NCBI RefSeq assembly: GCF_001544875.2
Contig: NZ_FCOA02000028.1
Location: 25,760 to 89,759 of the forward strand
DNA length: 64,000 bases
Reading direction: 5' to 3'
Source: Caballeronia hypogeia
Lineage (GTDB): Bacteria > Pseudomonadota > Gammaproteobacteria > Burkholderiales > Burkholderiaceae
The notes under the pieces were generated by a model. The model worked only from the letters and a program-made list of their open reading frames with translations, was not told the DNA's origin and did no database searches. This document shows, piece by piece, positions 8,912 through 16,102 of this stretch. Positions within the stretch are counted from its first letter, which is position 1. Each line of letters opens with the position of its first letter. A program made the translations under genes and the position numbers.

Positions 8912-9129
8912 GCATGGTCTCCCGCGAATTCTTCACTGGTTTTGACGCGGTGCTTGCTGTCGGAATGGCAGATGAGCGCCATCACGATCGACGTGATGAC
9001 GAGCGTCCCGGCCAGCCACGCAAGCAGAAAGGGCATGCCTAGAACGAACGGCGTCACGCGATTCAGGAAGAACGGCCCGAGCAGTACGAACGCGGGCGGC
9101 AGAACGACGAGGGTGTGGATGGGACGCAT
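8908..9129 (-). CDS. DUF3311 small membrane protein, SSS symporter partner
   Basis: A 73-residue protein with two hydrophobic segments (about residues 5-27 and 33-55), the layout of DUF3311 proteins that are commonly encoded directly before SSS symporters. Start ATG at 9129 follows GGAG by five bases. Its 3' end overlaps the symporter start by four bases, which suggests translational coupling. Role unknown; it may be a small subunit or assembly partner of the symporter. A paralogue occurs at 23819-24037. Confidence 0.75.
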   Translation of the reverse strand: MRPIHTLVVLPPAFVLLGPFFLNRVTPFVLGMPFLLAWLAGTLVITSIVMALICHSDSKHRVKTSEEFAGDHA

Positions 9130-9228
9130 CGAGACTCCACAAGCTTTTATTTTGAAAAGACGAGCGGAGCCACGGGCTGCAATGTCCCGGACGAGAACGC
9201 CGTCAACCTGTGCGGTGTTGCCTTGCCC

Positions 9229-9252
9229 CGGAATGCCACCGCTGGCATTCCG
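9229..9252. repeat. perfect inverted repeat, operator or hairpin upstream of the DUF3311-SSS operon
   Basis: Arms CGGAATGCCA (9229-9238) and TGGCATTCCG (9243-9252) pair over 10 bp around a four-base CCGC loop. No run of T follows on either strand, so it is not a classic intrinsic terminator. It lies between the end of the aldehyde dehydrogenase gene and the DUF3311 start on the minus strand, in a 207-bp gap, where it could act as an operator or as a processing or attenuation hairpin. Confidence 0.5.
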
Positions 9253-9336
9253 TCCTGCACGCGCCTGGTCGCGACCAGACGCGAGGAACTTCACATGCGG
9301 TTTATCGGCCGATTCCCGCCCGACGCGATCAGACGA

Positions 9337-10767
9337 TCACACGATCAGATGCGAGATGCTCTTGACCGTCGTATAGCACTCCAGTCCTTCGACGCCGCCT
9401 TCGCGTCCGTAGCCGCTTTCCTTCACGCCGCCGAACGGCGTCTCCGATACGGCCGACACGAAGTGATTGATCGCGAGATTGCCCACGTCCATTTCCTGTC
9501 CGAGCCGGTACGCCGTTGCGGCGGAGCGTGTGAACGCATAGCCCGCGAGCCCGAAGGGCAGGGCGTTCGCCTTCGCGATGGCTTCATCGAGGGAATCGAA
9601 GGGCGTCACGAGACACACGGGCCCAAAGGGTTCCTCATGCATCACGCGAGCGGAGTCGGGCACGTCGGCGAGAATCGTGAAGGGGAACAGATAACCCGCG
9701 CCCGGCAGCCGCTTGCCGCCGCACATGAGGCGCGCGCCTTCATCCACGGCGTTCTGCACGAGCGCTTCGATCGCCTCCAGCCTGCGACGGTTCGTGAGCG
9801 GGCCGATATCGCTGCCGGATTCGAGCGGATGGCCGACACGAACCTCTTTGCCATGCCGCACGAACGCGGCGACGAACGCGTCATACACCGCGCGATGCAC
9901 GAAGTAGCGCGTGGGCGCCACGCAGACTTGCCCCGCGTTGTTGAGCTTCCCCTTCACGCATGCAAGCGCGACGGAATCGACATCGATGTCATCGCAGACA
10001 ATCACTGGCGCGTGACCGCCCAGTTCCATGATCGCCGGCTTCATGAAGCGCGCCGCGAGTCCCGCGAGATGCTTGCCGACGGGCGTAGACCCGGTGAAGG
10101 TGATGCCGCGCACGACCGGATTCGAGATCAGATGCTCCGAGATCTGCGCGGGATCGCCGTAGACGAGATTGAGCACGCCCGGCGGCAGGCCGGCGTCCAT
10201 CAGCGCGGTCGCGAGCATGACCGCGCCCGCCGGCGTTTCCTCGGCCGGCTTGAGAATGATCGAGCAGCCGCTCGCCAGCGCGCCGCCGATCTTGCGGGCG
10301 GGCGAGCTCATCGGGAAATTCCACGGCGTGAACGCGGCGATGACGCCGAGCGGCTCGCGAATGACAGTGTGACGCATGCCCGGCTCGGCCGGAATGACGC
10401 GTCCGTACAGACGCTTGCCTTCGTTCGCGTCCCAGGCCATCAGGTCGCAACTGCGCAGGACTTCGGCGCGCGCCTGCGCGAGCGTCTTGCCTTGTTCCAT
10501 CGCAATGACGGGCGCGATCGTTTCGACCCGCTCGCGCAGAAGCTCCGTCGCGCGCAGGATGATTTCCGCGCGCCGCGCGGGCGATGTGCGCTTCCAGACC
10601 CGGAGCCCACTTTGCGCGGCGGCGAGCGCGTCATCGAGGTCGTGCGGCGTGGCGTTGGGGACGGCTCCTATCACGGTCTCGTCGGCGGGGCTGATGACCG
10701 GCTGGCCCGGCGCATCGCGCCAGGTTCCATCGATGAGCAACTGAATCTTCGGGTAATGGATTGCCAT
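9337..10767 (-). CDS. NAD(P)-dependent aldehyde dehydrogenase (succinate-semialdehyde dehydrogenase-like)
   Basis: A 476-residue aldehyde dehydrogenase with the nucleotide-site motif GFTGSTPVGKHLAG, the general-base region MELGGHAPVIV and the catalytic cysteine in NNAGQVCVAPTRYF. It oxidises an aldehyde to the acid. The start at 10767 is chosen because the family N-terminus begins there. It is 28 bp downstream of a flavin reductase gene, and the reductase follows an NtaA/DszA-type monooxygenase. Oxidative dealkylation by such a monooxygenase releases an aldehyde, so this enzyme probably removes that product. SSADH annotation reflects family similarity only. Confidence 0.87.
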   Translation of the reverse strand: MAIHYPKIQLLIDGTWRDAPGQPVISPADETVIGAVPNATPHDLDDALAAAQSGLRVWKRTSPARRAEIILRATELLRERVETIAPVIAMEQGKTLAQARAEVLRSCDLMAWDANEGKRLYGRVIPAEPGMRHTVIREPLGVIAAFTPWNFPMSSPARKIGGALASGCSIILKPAEETPAGAVMLATALMDAGLPPGVLNLVYGDPAQISEHLISNPVVRGITFTGSTPVGKHLAGLAARFMKPAIMELGGHAPVIVCDDIDVDSVALACVKGKLNNAGQVCVAPTRYFVHRAVYDAFVAAFVRHGKEVRVGHPLESGSDIGPLTNRRRLEAIEALVQNAVDEGARLMCGGKRLPGAGYLFPFTILADVPDSARVMHEEPFGPVCLVTPFDSLDEAIAKANALPFGLAGYAFTRSAATAYRLGQEMDVGNLAINHFVSAVSETPFGGVKESGYGREGGVEGLECYTTVKSISHLIV

Positions 10768-10795
10768 TGAAAAATCTCGATCCGGTTTCGACACG

Positions 10796-11308
10796 TCACG
10801 CCGCCACGGGCGACACGCCGGCCGCCGCATTGCCGACGCGATGAAAATTGCGTGCGTAATAGATGAGCGCATCGGCTTCGCTGCGCGTGCGCGTGGCTTC
10901 GATCGTGCAGAAGAAGACCGTGTGGGTGCCGACTTCCGTGGTGGATCGCACCGCGCAATCGAGCGCGCTGATCGCGTCTTCGAGCACCGGCGCGCCGGTT
11001 TCGAGCGCGTGCCATTCGCCGCACGCGTAGCGCTCGTCCATGCTGGCGTCTTTAGTGGCGAAGCGCGCCGCGACGTGTTGCTGTTCCGCCGACAGCACGT
11101 TCACGCACAGCACGCCGTTCTCGCGAATGATGGCGTTGTTTCGGCTCGACCGGTTGATGCAGACGAGCAGCGTCGGCGGGTCGTCGGTGACCGCGCACAC
11201 GGCGGACGCGGTGCAACCCGCGCGGCCCGCCGCGCCGTCGGAAGTGATCACGTTGACGGACGCACCCAGGCCCGCCATGGCTTCTCGAAAGTTGGTCTTG
11301 TCGATCAT
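10796..11308 (-). CDS. flavin reductase domain protein (monooxygenase reductase component)
   Basis: A 170-residue protein of the HpaC/NtaB flavin reductase family. It starts MIDKTNFREAMAGLGASVNVIT, with the GRAGCTASAVCAVTDDPPTLLVCIN stretch that forms the FMN-binding barrel and HTVFFCTIEAT near the end. These proteins pass NAD(P)H electrons to free FMN or FAD for a separate monooxygenase. The monooxygenase gene lies 40 bp upstream on the same strand, so the two almost certainly form a two-component system. The ribosome site is weak; an in-frame ATG further upstream (11413) would overlap the monooxygenase gene and is less likely. Confidence 0.87.
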   Translation of the reverse strand: MIDKTNFREAMAGLGASVNVITSDGAAGRAGCTASAVCAVTDDPPTLLVCINRSSRNNAIIRENGVLCVNVLSAEQQHVAARFATKDASMDERYACGEWHALETGAPVLEDAISALDCAVRSTTEVGTHTVFFCTIEATRTRSEADALIYYARNFHRVGNAAAGVSPVAA

Positions 11309-11348
11309 GATTTCGCCCGATCCGGTTGCGGATGATGGATATGAGAGA

Positions 11349-12722
11349 TCAAAGGTCCTGCCCGAAGCCGCCGCGATACTGCGCCGCAGGATGCGACTCC
11401 GGCAACCGCGCATGGCCGAAGAGCTTCTCGCGATAAGTCCCGTCGCGATACGCCGTCTTGTACGCGCCGCGCTCCTGCAGCACCGGAATCAGCAGATCGA
11501 CGACGTCATCGAAGCATTCGGGCACCACCGTGCGCGACAGATTGAAGCCGCCGATGCCGGTTTCCTCGACCCACGCCATCATCAGATCGGCGATGCTTTG
11601 CGCGGACCCGACCCACGGCGTCTGCCGGCTGCCGAGCACCATCTGTTCGAGCAGCTTGCGGCGCGTCCATTGCGGTCCGGCGGTGCGCGTCATCGCCTCG
11701 ACGTTGGAGACGATCGCCTGGCTCTTCTGCGTATCTACGGGTTCGTCGATGTCGTAGCGCGAGAAGTCGATGCCCAGCGACGCCGCCGCATGCGCGAGCG
11801 CCGCCTCCGAGCTCACGTAGCGCCGGTAGTCCTCGAGCTTGTCGCGCGCTTCGGCGTCGGTTCGGCCGATCACCAGCGTCGCGCCCATGAAAACGTTCAC
11901 GTCGCTCGCACTGCGGCCGTACTGCGCGGCGCGCGCGCGAATGTCGCCGACGATCTCGCGTATGCCTTCCTTCTTCTGGCCGTTCACGAACACGCATTCG
12001 GCGTGCGTCGCGGCGAACTGCCTGCCGCGCGTCGACGAGCCCGCCTGATAGAGGACCGGCGTGCGCTGCGGCGAGGGCGCGCACAGATGCATGGCGTCGA
12101 CCTTGTATTGCGCGCCCCGATGATGAATCGCGCGCACGCGCGACGGCGACGCATACACGCCTTTCTCGCGGTCGTTGAGCACGGCGTCGTCGGCCCAGCT
12201 TCCTTCCCAGAGCTTGTAGACGAGCGACATGTACTCGTCCGCGAGGTCGTATCGGTCGTCGTGCGCGAGCTGATGATCGATGCCGATGGCCCGCGCCGCG
12301 CTGTCCAGGTAACCCGTGACGATGTTCCAGCCGATGCGTCCGCCCGTCAGATGATCGAGCGTGGACATGCGACGCGCGAACAAAAACGGTTGCTCGTACG
12401 TGAGGTTGCACGTGACGCCGAAACCCAGATGCTTCGTGACGGCGGCCATGGCTGGCACGATCATCAGCGGATCGTTCGCAGGCACCTGCACCGCGCCGCG
12501 CAGCGAGGCATCGGCGTTGCCGCCATAGACGTCGTAGACGCCGACGACGTCCGCGAGGAACAGGCCGTCGAAGAGCCCGGCTTCGAGCTTCTTCGCGTAG
12601 TCCATCCAGTACTGGAGTTCGCCGTGCCTGCTGGACTGGTCGCGCGGATGCCTCCACAAACCTTGCTGGATGTGGCCGACACAGTTCATGTCGAAGGCGT
12701 TGAGGCGGATTTCTTGCGGCAT
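11349..12722 (-). CDS. FMN-dependent monooxygenase, NtaA/SnaA/DszA family
   Basis: A 457-residue luciferase-like (F420/FMN) monooxygenase of the NtaA/SnaA/SoxA/DszA family. Recognisable parts include the N-terminal GLWRHPRDQSSRH segment, LEAGLFDGLFLADVVGVYDVY, the TGGRIGWNIVTGYLDSAARA region and LYQAGSSTRGRQFAATHAECVF. Members cleave C-S or C-N bonds with O2 and reduced FMN (dibenzothiophene sulfone, nitrilotriacetate, N-acetyl-S-alkylcysteine). It is the first gene of an operon with its flavin reductase and an aldehyde dehydrogenase. Its promoter carries a palindrome related to that of the GNAT gene at 3930. Substrate is not readable; an N-acetylated S-substituted cysteine is my leading guess. 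Confidence 0.87.
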   Translation of the reverse strand: MPQEIRLNAFDMNCVGHIQQGLWRHPRDQSSRHGELQYWMDYAKKLEAGLFDGLFLADVVGVYDVYGGNADASLRGAVQVPANDPLMIVPAMAAVTKHLGFGVTCNLTYEQPFLFARRMSTLDHLTGGRIGWNIVTGYLDSAARAIGIDHQLAHDDRYDLADEYMSLVYKLWEGSWADDAVLNDREKGVYASPSRVRAIHHRGAQYKVDAMHLCAPSPQRTPVLYQAGSSTRGRQFAATHAECVFVNGQKKEGIREIVGDIRARAAQYGRSASDVNVFMGATLVIGRTDAEARDKLEDYRRYVSSEAALAHAAASLGIDFSRYDIDEPVDTQKSQAIVSNVEAMTRTAGPQWTRRKLLEQMVLGSRQTPWVGSAQSIADLMMAWVEETGIGGFNLSRTVVPECFDDVVDLLIPVLQERGAYKTAYRDGTYREKLFGHARLPESHPAAQYRGGFGQDL

Positions 12723-12775
12723 GGTCGTGTCCTGTATTCGATGGCGCCTGATAAGGCCTGAACTTCGATGTGTTT

Positions 12776-12803
12776 ACTATAGTGGACGATTGACTACTGT
12801 CAA
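12776..12803 (-). promoter_or_regulatory. strong promoter and overlapping operator of the monooxygenase operon
   Basis: Read on the minus strand, a consensus TTGACA (12803-12798) and TATAGT (12781-12776) are spaced 16 bp, about 50 bp before the monooxygenase start at 12722. The spacer contains an imperfect inverted repeat at 12779-12800 with arms ATAGTGGAC and GACTACTGT around GATT (6 of 9 pair). ACTATAGT followed by one base and GACG is shared with the site at 3887. The XRE-cupin gene starts 103 bp away in the opposite direction and is a candidate binder. Confidence 0.6.
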
Positions 12804-12905
12804 AAACAATTTAGCTCGGGGTTTACGCTCGGGCATACGAAGTAGAGGGAGGGGGCGCCGCTTATAATTTGTCGCTCCGCATCCAACCGACCACGAGGTT
12901 TCCGA

Positions 12906-13463
12906 GTGACGAGTGACCCGACTGACGCCATCGCCACGCGCATCAAGATCGAGCGCGAACGGCGGAACTGGTCGCTTTCCGAGCTCGCGGAGCGCTCCGG
13001 CGTATCGAAAGCGATGATCAGCAAGATCGAGCGCGGCGAGGCCAGTCCGACAGCGACGGTGCTCGGACGCTTGTCCGGCGCGTTCGGCCTGCAACTGTCG
13101 ACACTGCTCGCGCTGGCGGAACAGGCCGGTCTCCGGATCAGCCGCGCGGATGCGCAGCCGGTCTGGAAAGACCCGGAAACGGGCTACACGCGACGGGTGC
13201 TGTCGCCGCTCAATGGTTCGGTGCTCGAACTGGTCGAAGTCAATCTGCCTGCCCGCACGCGGGTGTCGTATCCGCCGTCTGCGTTCACGTTTCAGCATCA
13301 GCAGATCTGGGTGACCTCGGGCACGCTGGTGTTCGAGGAAGGCGAGGCCACGCACACGCTCAATACGGGTGATTGCCTGCAACTCGGGCCGCCGGTCGAC
13401 TGCACGTTCGTCAATCCGACCGATGATCCCTGCGTCTACGTGCTCGGACTCGTCAAGCGCTGA
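12906..13463 (+). CDS. XRE-family regulator with C-terminal cupin domain (SutR-like layout)
   Basis: A 185-residue repressor/activator with an N-terminal XRE helix-turn-helix (about residues 10-60, LSELAERSGVSKAMISKIERG) and a C-terminal cupin sensor (about 100-180, LVEVNLPARTRVSYPP to CLQLGPPVDCTFVNP). The start is GTG at 12906, with GAGG seven bases upstream. It is divergent from the monooxygenase operon, the usual position for a local regulator. The same architecture occurs in E. coli SutR (YdcN), which controls sulfur-utilisation genes, and in polyamine regulators. The cupin probably senses a small pathway compound. Control of both palindromic sites is inference. Confidence 0.85.
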   Translation: MTSDPTDAIATRIKIERERRNWSLSELAERSGVSKAMISKIERGEASPTATVLGRLSGAFGLQLSTLLALAEQAGLRISRADAQPVWKDPETGYTRRVLSPLNGSVLELVEVNLPARTRVSYPPSAFTFQHQQIWVTSGTLVFEEGEATHTLNTGDCLQLGPPVDCTFVNPTDDPCVYVLGLVKR

Positions 13464-13535
13464 ACGCGCATCTCCACGCGGAACCGCCGCAGTGCGTGTT
13501 CCGCGTCCGCTGAAGCTTCCCCCATCCGCCCCCAT

Positions 13536-13551
13536 GCGAAGCGTCCTTCGC
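13536..13551. repeat. short inverted repeat upstream of the sigma-54 promoter
   Basis: GCGAAG (13536-13541) and CTTCGC (13546-13551) pair around CGTC. It lies about 110 bp upstream of the -24 element, a normal distance for a sigma-54 activator site. The arms resemble those of the larger repeat at 13616-13644 (GCGAA...TTCGC). In GC-rich DNA a 6-bp repeat can arise by chance. Confidence 0.3.
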
Positions 13552-13615
13552 GGCGCGGCTGCGTCCGTCCTGCGATAAACGAAGCGGCATTCGCCCGCGG
13601 TTTGTGCGCGCATCG

Positions 13616-13644
13616 GCGAAACCCTTGTGCGGCAAGGCTTTCGC
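13616..13644. promoter_or_regulatory. 29-bp inverted repeat, candidate activator-binding site
   Basis: Two 12-base arms, beginning GCGAAA and ending TTTCGC, pair at 11 of 12 positions around a TGCGG centre; the inner arms are CCTTG and CAAGG. It ends 14 bp before the -24 box of the sigma-54 promoter and lies 152 bp after the XRE-cupin gene. It could be the binding site of the activator encoded at 20925-22268. A hairpin at the end of the XRE transcript is possible, but no T tract follows. Confidence 0.5.
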
Positions 13645-13658
13645 GGCTCCGTTGAAAC

Positions 13659-13673
13659 TGGCACGACCTTCGC
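13659..13673 (+). promoter_or_regulatory. sigma-54 (-24/-12) promoter
   Basis: The sequence TGGCACGACCTTCGC matches TGGCACG-N4-TTGC with one mismatch in the -12 element and the obligatory GG-N10-GC spacing. Transcription would start near 13685, leaving about 46 bases of leader with AGGAG seven bases before the ATG at 13731. A sigma-54 activator gene lies at the end of the same cluster, which supports a real promoter. Confidence 0.75.
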
Positions 13674-13730
13674 GAATAGAAGGGCGTGCGAGCTTTCGGT
13701 CTCGCCAACCAGCGCAAAAGGAGCGACAAA

Positions 13731-14690
13731 ATGCACGATATCGGAACTTCCCGGCCCTCCGGATGGGGCCCCGGCTATAGCGAGTTTGAGCAGGAATTGT
13801 CGGCTGAAGCGGCGGGCGAGACGGCTCAGGAGTTCGAGGGCGAAGGCGAGTTCGAAACCGAGTTCGAAGTCGGCGAAAACGAATTCGAAGGCGAGTTCGA
13901 AGGCGAAGTCTCGGGCGAAATGCAGGAGATGGAGCTTGCCGCCGAACTGCTCGGCGTCAGCAACGAGCAGGAGATGGAGCAGTTCCTGGGCGGCCTGATC
14001 AAATCGGTCGGACGCGCGGCGACCAACTTCGCGAAGTCGTCGGCGGGCAAGGCGCTCGGCGGCATTCTGCGCTCGGCGGCGAAGTCCGCTTTGCCGATCG
14101 TCGGCAGCGCGCTCGGCAACTTCGTCGTGCCCGGCGCGGGCGGTGTGATCGGCGGCAAGCTCGCGAGCATGGCGGGCAGCGCGCTGGGCCTCGAACTCGA
14201 AGGCCTGAGCAACGAGGATCGCGAGTTCGAAGTGGCGCGCCGCCTCGTGCGCATCGGCCAGCATGCGACGCATCATCTCGCCTCGATGCCGCCACACGTG
14301 CCGCCCGCGCGCGCCGCCCGCATCGCGTTCCTGCGCGCCGCGCGCCAGGTCGCGCCGGGACTCGTGCCCGCCATGCGCGCGATCTCGCGCAACGGCGTCG
14401 CGGCCGCGCGCCGTGCGCCGGTGCCGATCTTCGGCGGACCCGCCGCCCGCCGCGCGCCCGGCCAGCGCTATGTGCCCGGCGCGTTGATCGACGGCGTCGC
14501 GCCCGTCTATGACGGCGCGCCCGCACCCTTCTACGACGGCGCCACGCCGGCCGCGCCCGTGGCGAGCGCGCCGTGCCCGAACTGCGGCACGCATACGCAG
14601 GTCGGGATTCCGCACAGCGGGCAATGGCGGCGTTCGCGCAACGGGCGCGCCATCATCCTCTATCTGAGCCCGCGCCGCGTGGCGTACTGA
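13731..14690 (+). CDS. acidic EF-repeat protein with glycine-rich core and CxxC tail, function unknown
   Basis: A 319-residue protein I do not recognise as a named family. Residues about 18-70 are an acidic repeat built from Glu-Phe-Glu-Gly units (FEGEGEF, EFEGEFEGE). Residues about 85-155 form an Ala/Gly-rich stretch with spaced small residues (GKALGGILRSAAKSALPIVG, VPGAGGVIGG), possibly amphipathic or membrane-active. A basic Ala/Arg-rich part follows, then a tandem VYDGAPAPFYDGA, and a C-terminal C282-x2-C285 pair before a short GQWRRSRNGRAIILY tail that may bind zinc. The ATG at 13731 has AGGAG seven bases upstream; an upstream in-frame ATG lacks one. First gene of the sigma-54 cluster, so it may be its substrate or structural part. 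The repeat is in the coding DNA and not in a separate element. Confidence 0.8.
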   Translation: MHDIGTSRPSGWGPGYSEFEQELSAEAAGETAQEFEGEGEFETEFEVGENEFEGEFEGEVSGEMQEMELAAELLGVSNEQEMEQFLGGLIKSVGRAATNFAKSSAGKALGGILRSAAKSALPIVGSALGNFVVPGAGGVIGGKLASMAGSALGLELEGLSNEDREFEVARRLVRIGQHATHHLASMPPHVPPARAARIAFLRAARQVAPGLVPAMRAISRNGVAAARRAPVPIFGGPAARRAPGQRYVPGALIDGVAPVYDGAPAPFYDGATPAAPVASAPCPNCGTHTQVGIPHSGQWRRSRNGRAIILYLSPRRVAY

Positions 14691-14709
14691 ACCGCGAGGC
14701 TCGAGTGCG

Positions 14710-16077
14710 ATGAACCCGTGTGTAGAAGCGCTGCGTCTGCTCGAACAAGAGGTGCTCGGCATCCGTGCGAGGCTCGACGCGCAACTCCCGTACGCGCTGC
14801 AAATGCCGATGGTGCCCGCCGCGAACGTCAGCGACGAGGCGATGTCCGCCATCGAACGGCATATGCAGGTGGCCCGCCAGCAATTGCGCAAGCGCATCGC
14901 GCAATTTCTGGGGCAGTTGCGCGCCTTGCCGGCCACGCCCGCGAACGTCGCCCGCGCGCAGCGCCGCTATGCGCTCCTGAAGCTGTATTTCCACGCCGCG
15001 CTCACGCACTTTGAAATCTTCGCGGAAGTGCTCACGCAGCGCAGCCAGCACGGCACCGGCATCTGGCTCGCGGGCCTCGATGTCGCCGCGCAGGACGGCC
15101 TGCGGCAGCCGGGCGTGCCGGTCGCGCCGCCGCCCGTCATCTGCTATGTGGAGCGCGGGCACGGCGGCGCGATCCGGCGGGCGCGCACGCGGCTGCCCGG
15201 CGGCGGCAACAACCCGGTCGCCGTGATCCGCATGCCGCGCGAGCGGATGGTCGGCACGGGCATCGCGGCGTCGCTGTATCACGAGGTGGGACATCAGGCC
15301 TCGGCGCTGCTCGATCTGGCCAATGCGTACAAGCGCGCGTCGCCGTCGCGCTTCGTGCGCGGGCCTTCGATCTGGCGCGCGTGGGACCGGTGGATCGGGG
15401 AGATCGTCGCGGACTTGTGGGCGGTGTCGCGCGTGGGCATCGCGGCGACCGTCGGGCTGATGAGCGTCGTCAGTCTGCCGCGCGCGTTCGTCATGCGCAT
15501 CAATCTGGACGATCCGCATCCCGCGCCGTGGATCCGCGTGAAGCTCTCCGTCGCGATGGGCCGCGCGCTGTATCCGCATCCGCAGTGGTCCGCGCTCGAA
15601 GCGGTGTGGGAGCGGCTCTACCCGCGCACGCAGATGAGCGCCGCGCAGCGCGCCTCGTTCGATGCGCTGTCGCGCGCGATTCCCCGCTTCGTCGCCGTGC
15701 TGCTGTCGCTGCGCCCGCATGCGCTGCGAGGACGGACGATCGGGGCGGCGCTCAGCCTGCCGGATCGCCGCCCCGAAGCGCTGCTCGCGCTCTGGCAACG
15801 CGTCAGGGCGCGCCCGCAGCAACTGCTCGCGGATACGCCGACGCTCGCATTCGCCGTGCTCGGCCAGGCGCGCTACAGCGGTCTGCTGCCCGCGCAGACA
15901 GAGCTGAAGGTGATCGCCGAGCTGTTGCAGCGCTGGGCACTCGCGGGCTACCTGCCGTGGAGCGCGGGCAGCACGCAACTGAGCGTGGCGCTCAACCAGC
16001 GGCGGCCGCCCGCGATCCCGCCGCACGTGAACTCGCCGTACTTGAACCCGTTGCACGCCAACCCATTCGCCGCTTGA
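14710..16077 (+). CDS. HEVGH zinc-metalloprotease-like protein, unknown family
   Basis: A 455-residue protein with a zinc-binding SLYHEVGHQ motif (His191, Glu192, His195) and, about 36 residues later, GEIVADLWAV with Glu231, the order and spacing of a gluzincin-type HExxH...E site. The rest is helical and arginine-rich, with no signal peptide visible. The N-terminal 110 residues look like a helical bundle. It is the second gene of the sigma-54 cluster, 19 bp after the EF-repeat protein, and a protease beside a repeat-rich small protein suggests maturation of that partner, by inference. A hydrophobic stretch near residues 250-262 (VGIAATVGLMSVVSLP) could touch membrane. Not recognised as a named peptidase family. 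Confidence 0.8.
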   Translation: MNPCVEALRLLEQEVLGIRARLDAQLPYALQMPMVPAANVSDEAMSAIERHMQVARQQLRKRIAQFLGQLRALPATPANVARAQRRYALLKLYFHAALTHFEIFAEVLTQRSQHGTGIWLAGLDVAAQDGLRQPGVPVAPPPVICYVERGHGGAIRRARTRLPGGGNNPVAVIRMPRERMVGTGIAASLYHEVGHQASALLDLANAYKRASPSRFVRGPSIWRAWDRWIGEIVADLWAVSRVGIAATVGLMSVVSLPRAFVMRINLDDPHPAPWIRVKLSVAMGRALYPHPQWSALEAVWERLYPRTQMSAAQRASFDALSRAIPRFVAVLLSLRPHALRGRTIGAALSLPDRRPEALLALWQRVRARPQQLLADTPTLAFAVLGQARYSGLLPAQTELKVIAELLQRWALAGYLPWSAGSTQLSVALNQRRPPAIPPHVNSPYLNPLHANPFAA

Positions 16078-16102
16078 TGCTGATTCCCTGAAGGAGAAAA
16101 CG

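Noticed and set aside
13824..13912. Short DNA repeats that could be taken for a CRISPR-like or tandem element
   Set aside because: They are the codon-level trace of the Glu-Phe-Glu-Gly protein repeat, with no fixed unit length or spacers; no CRISPR array or insertion sequence was seen in the window.
12777..14936. 719-codon minus-strand frame opposite the XRE-cupin and EF-repeat genes
   Set aside because: Antisense of two supported plus-strand genes; its hydrophobic/acidic patches mirror the EF repeats.
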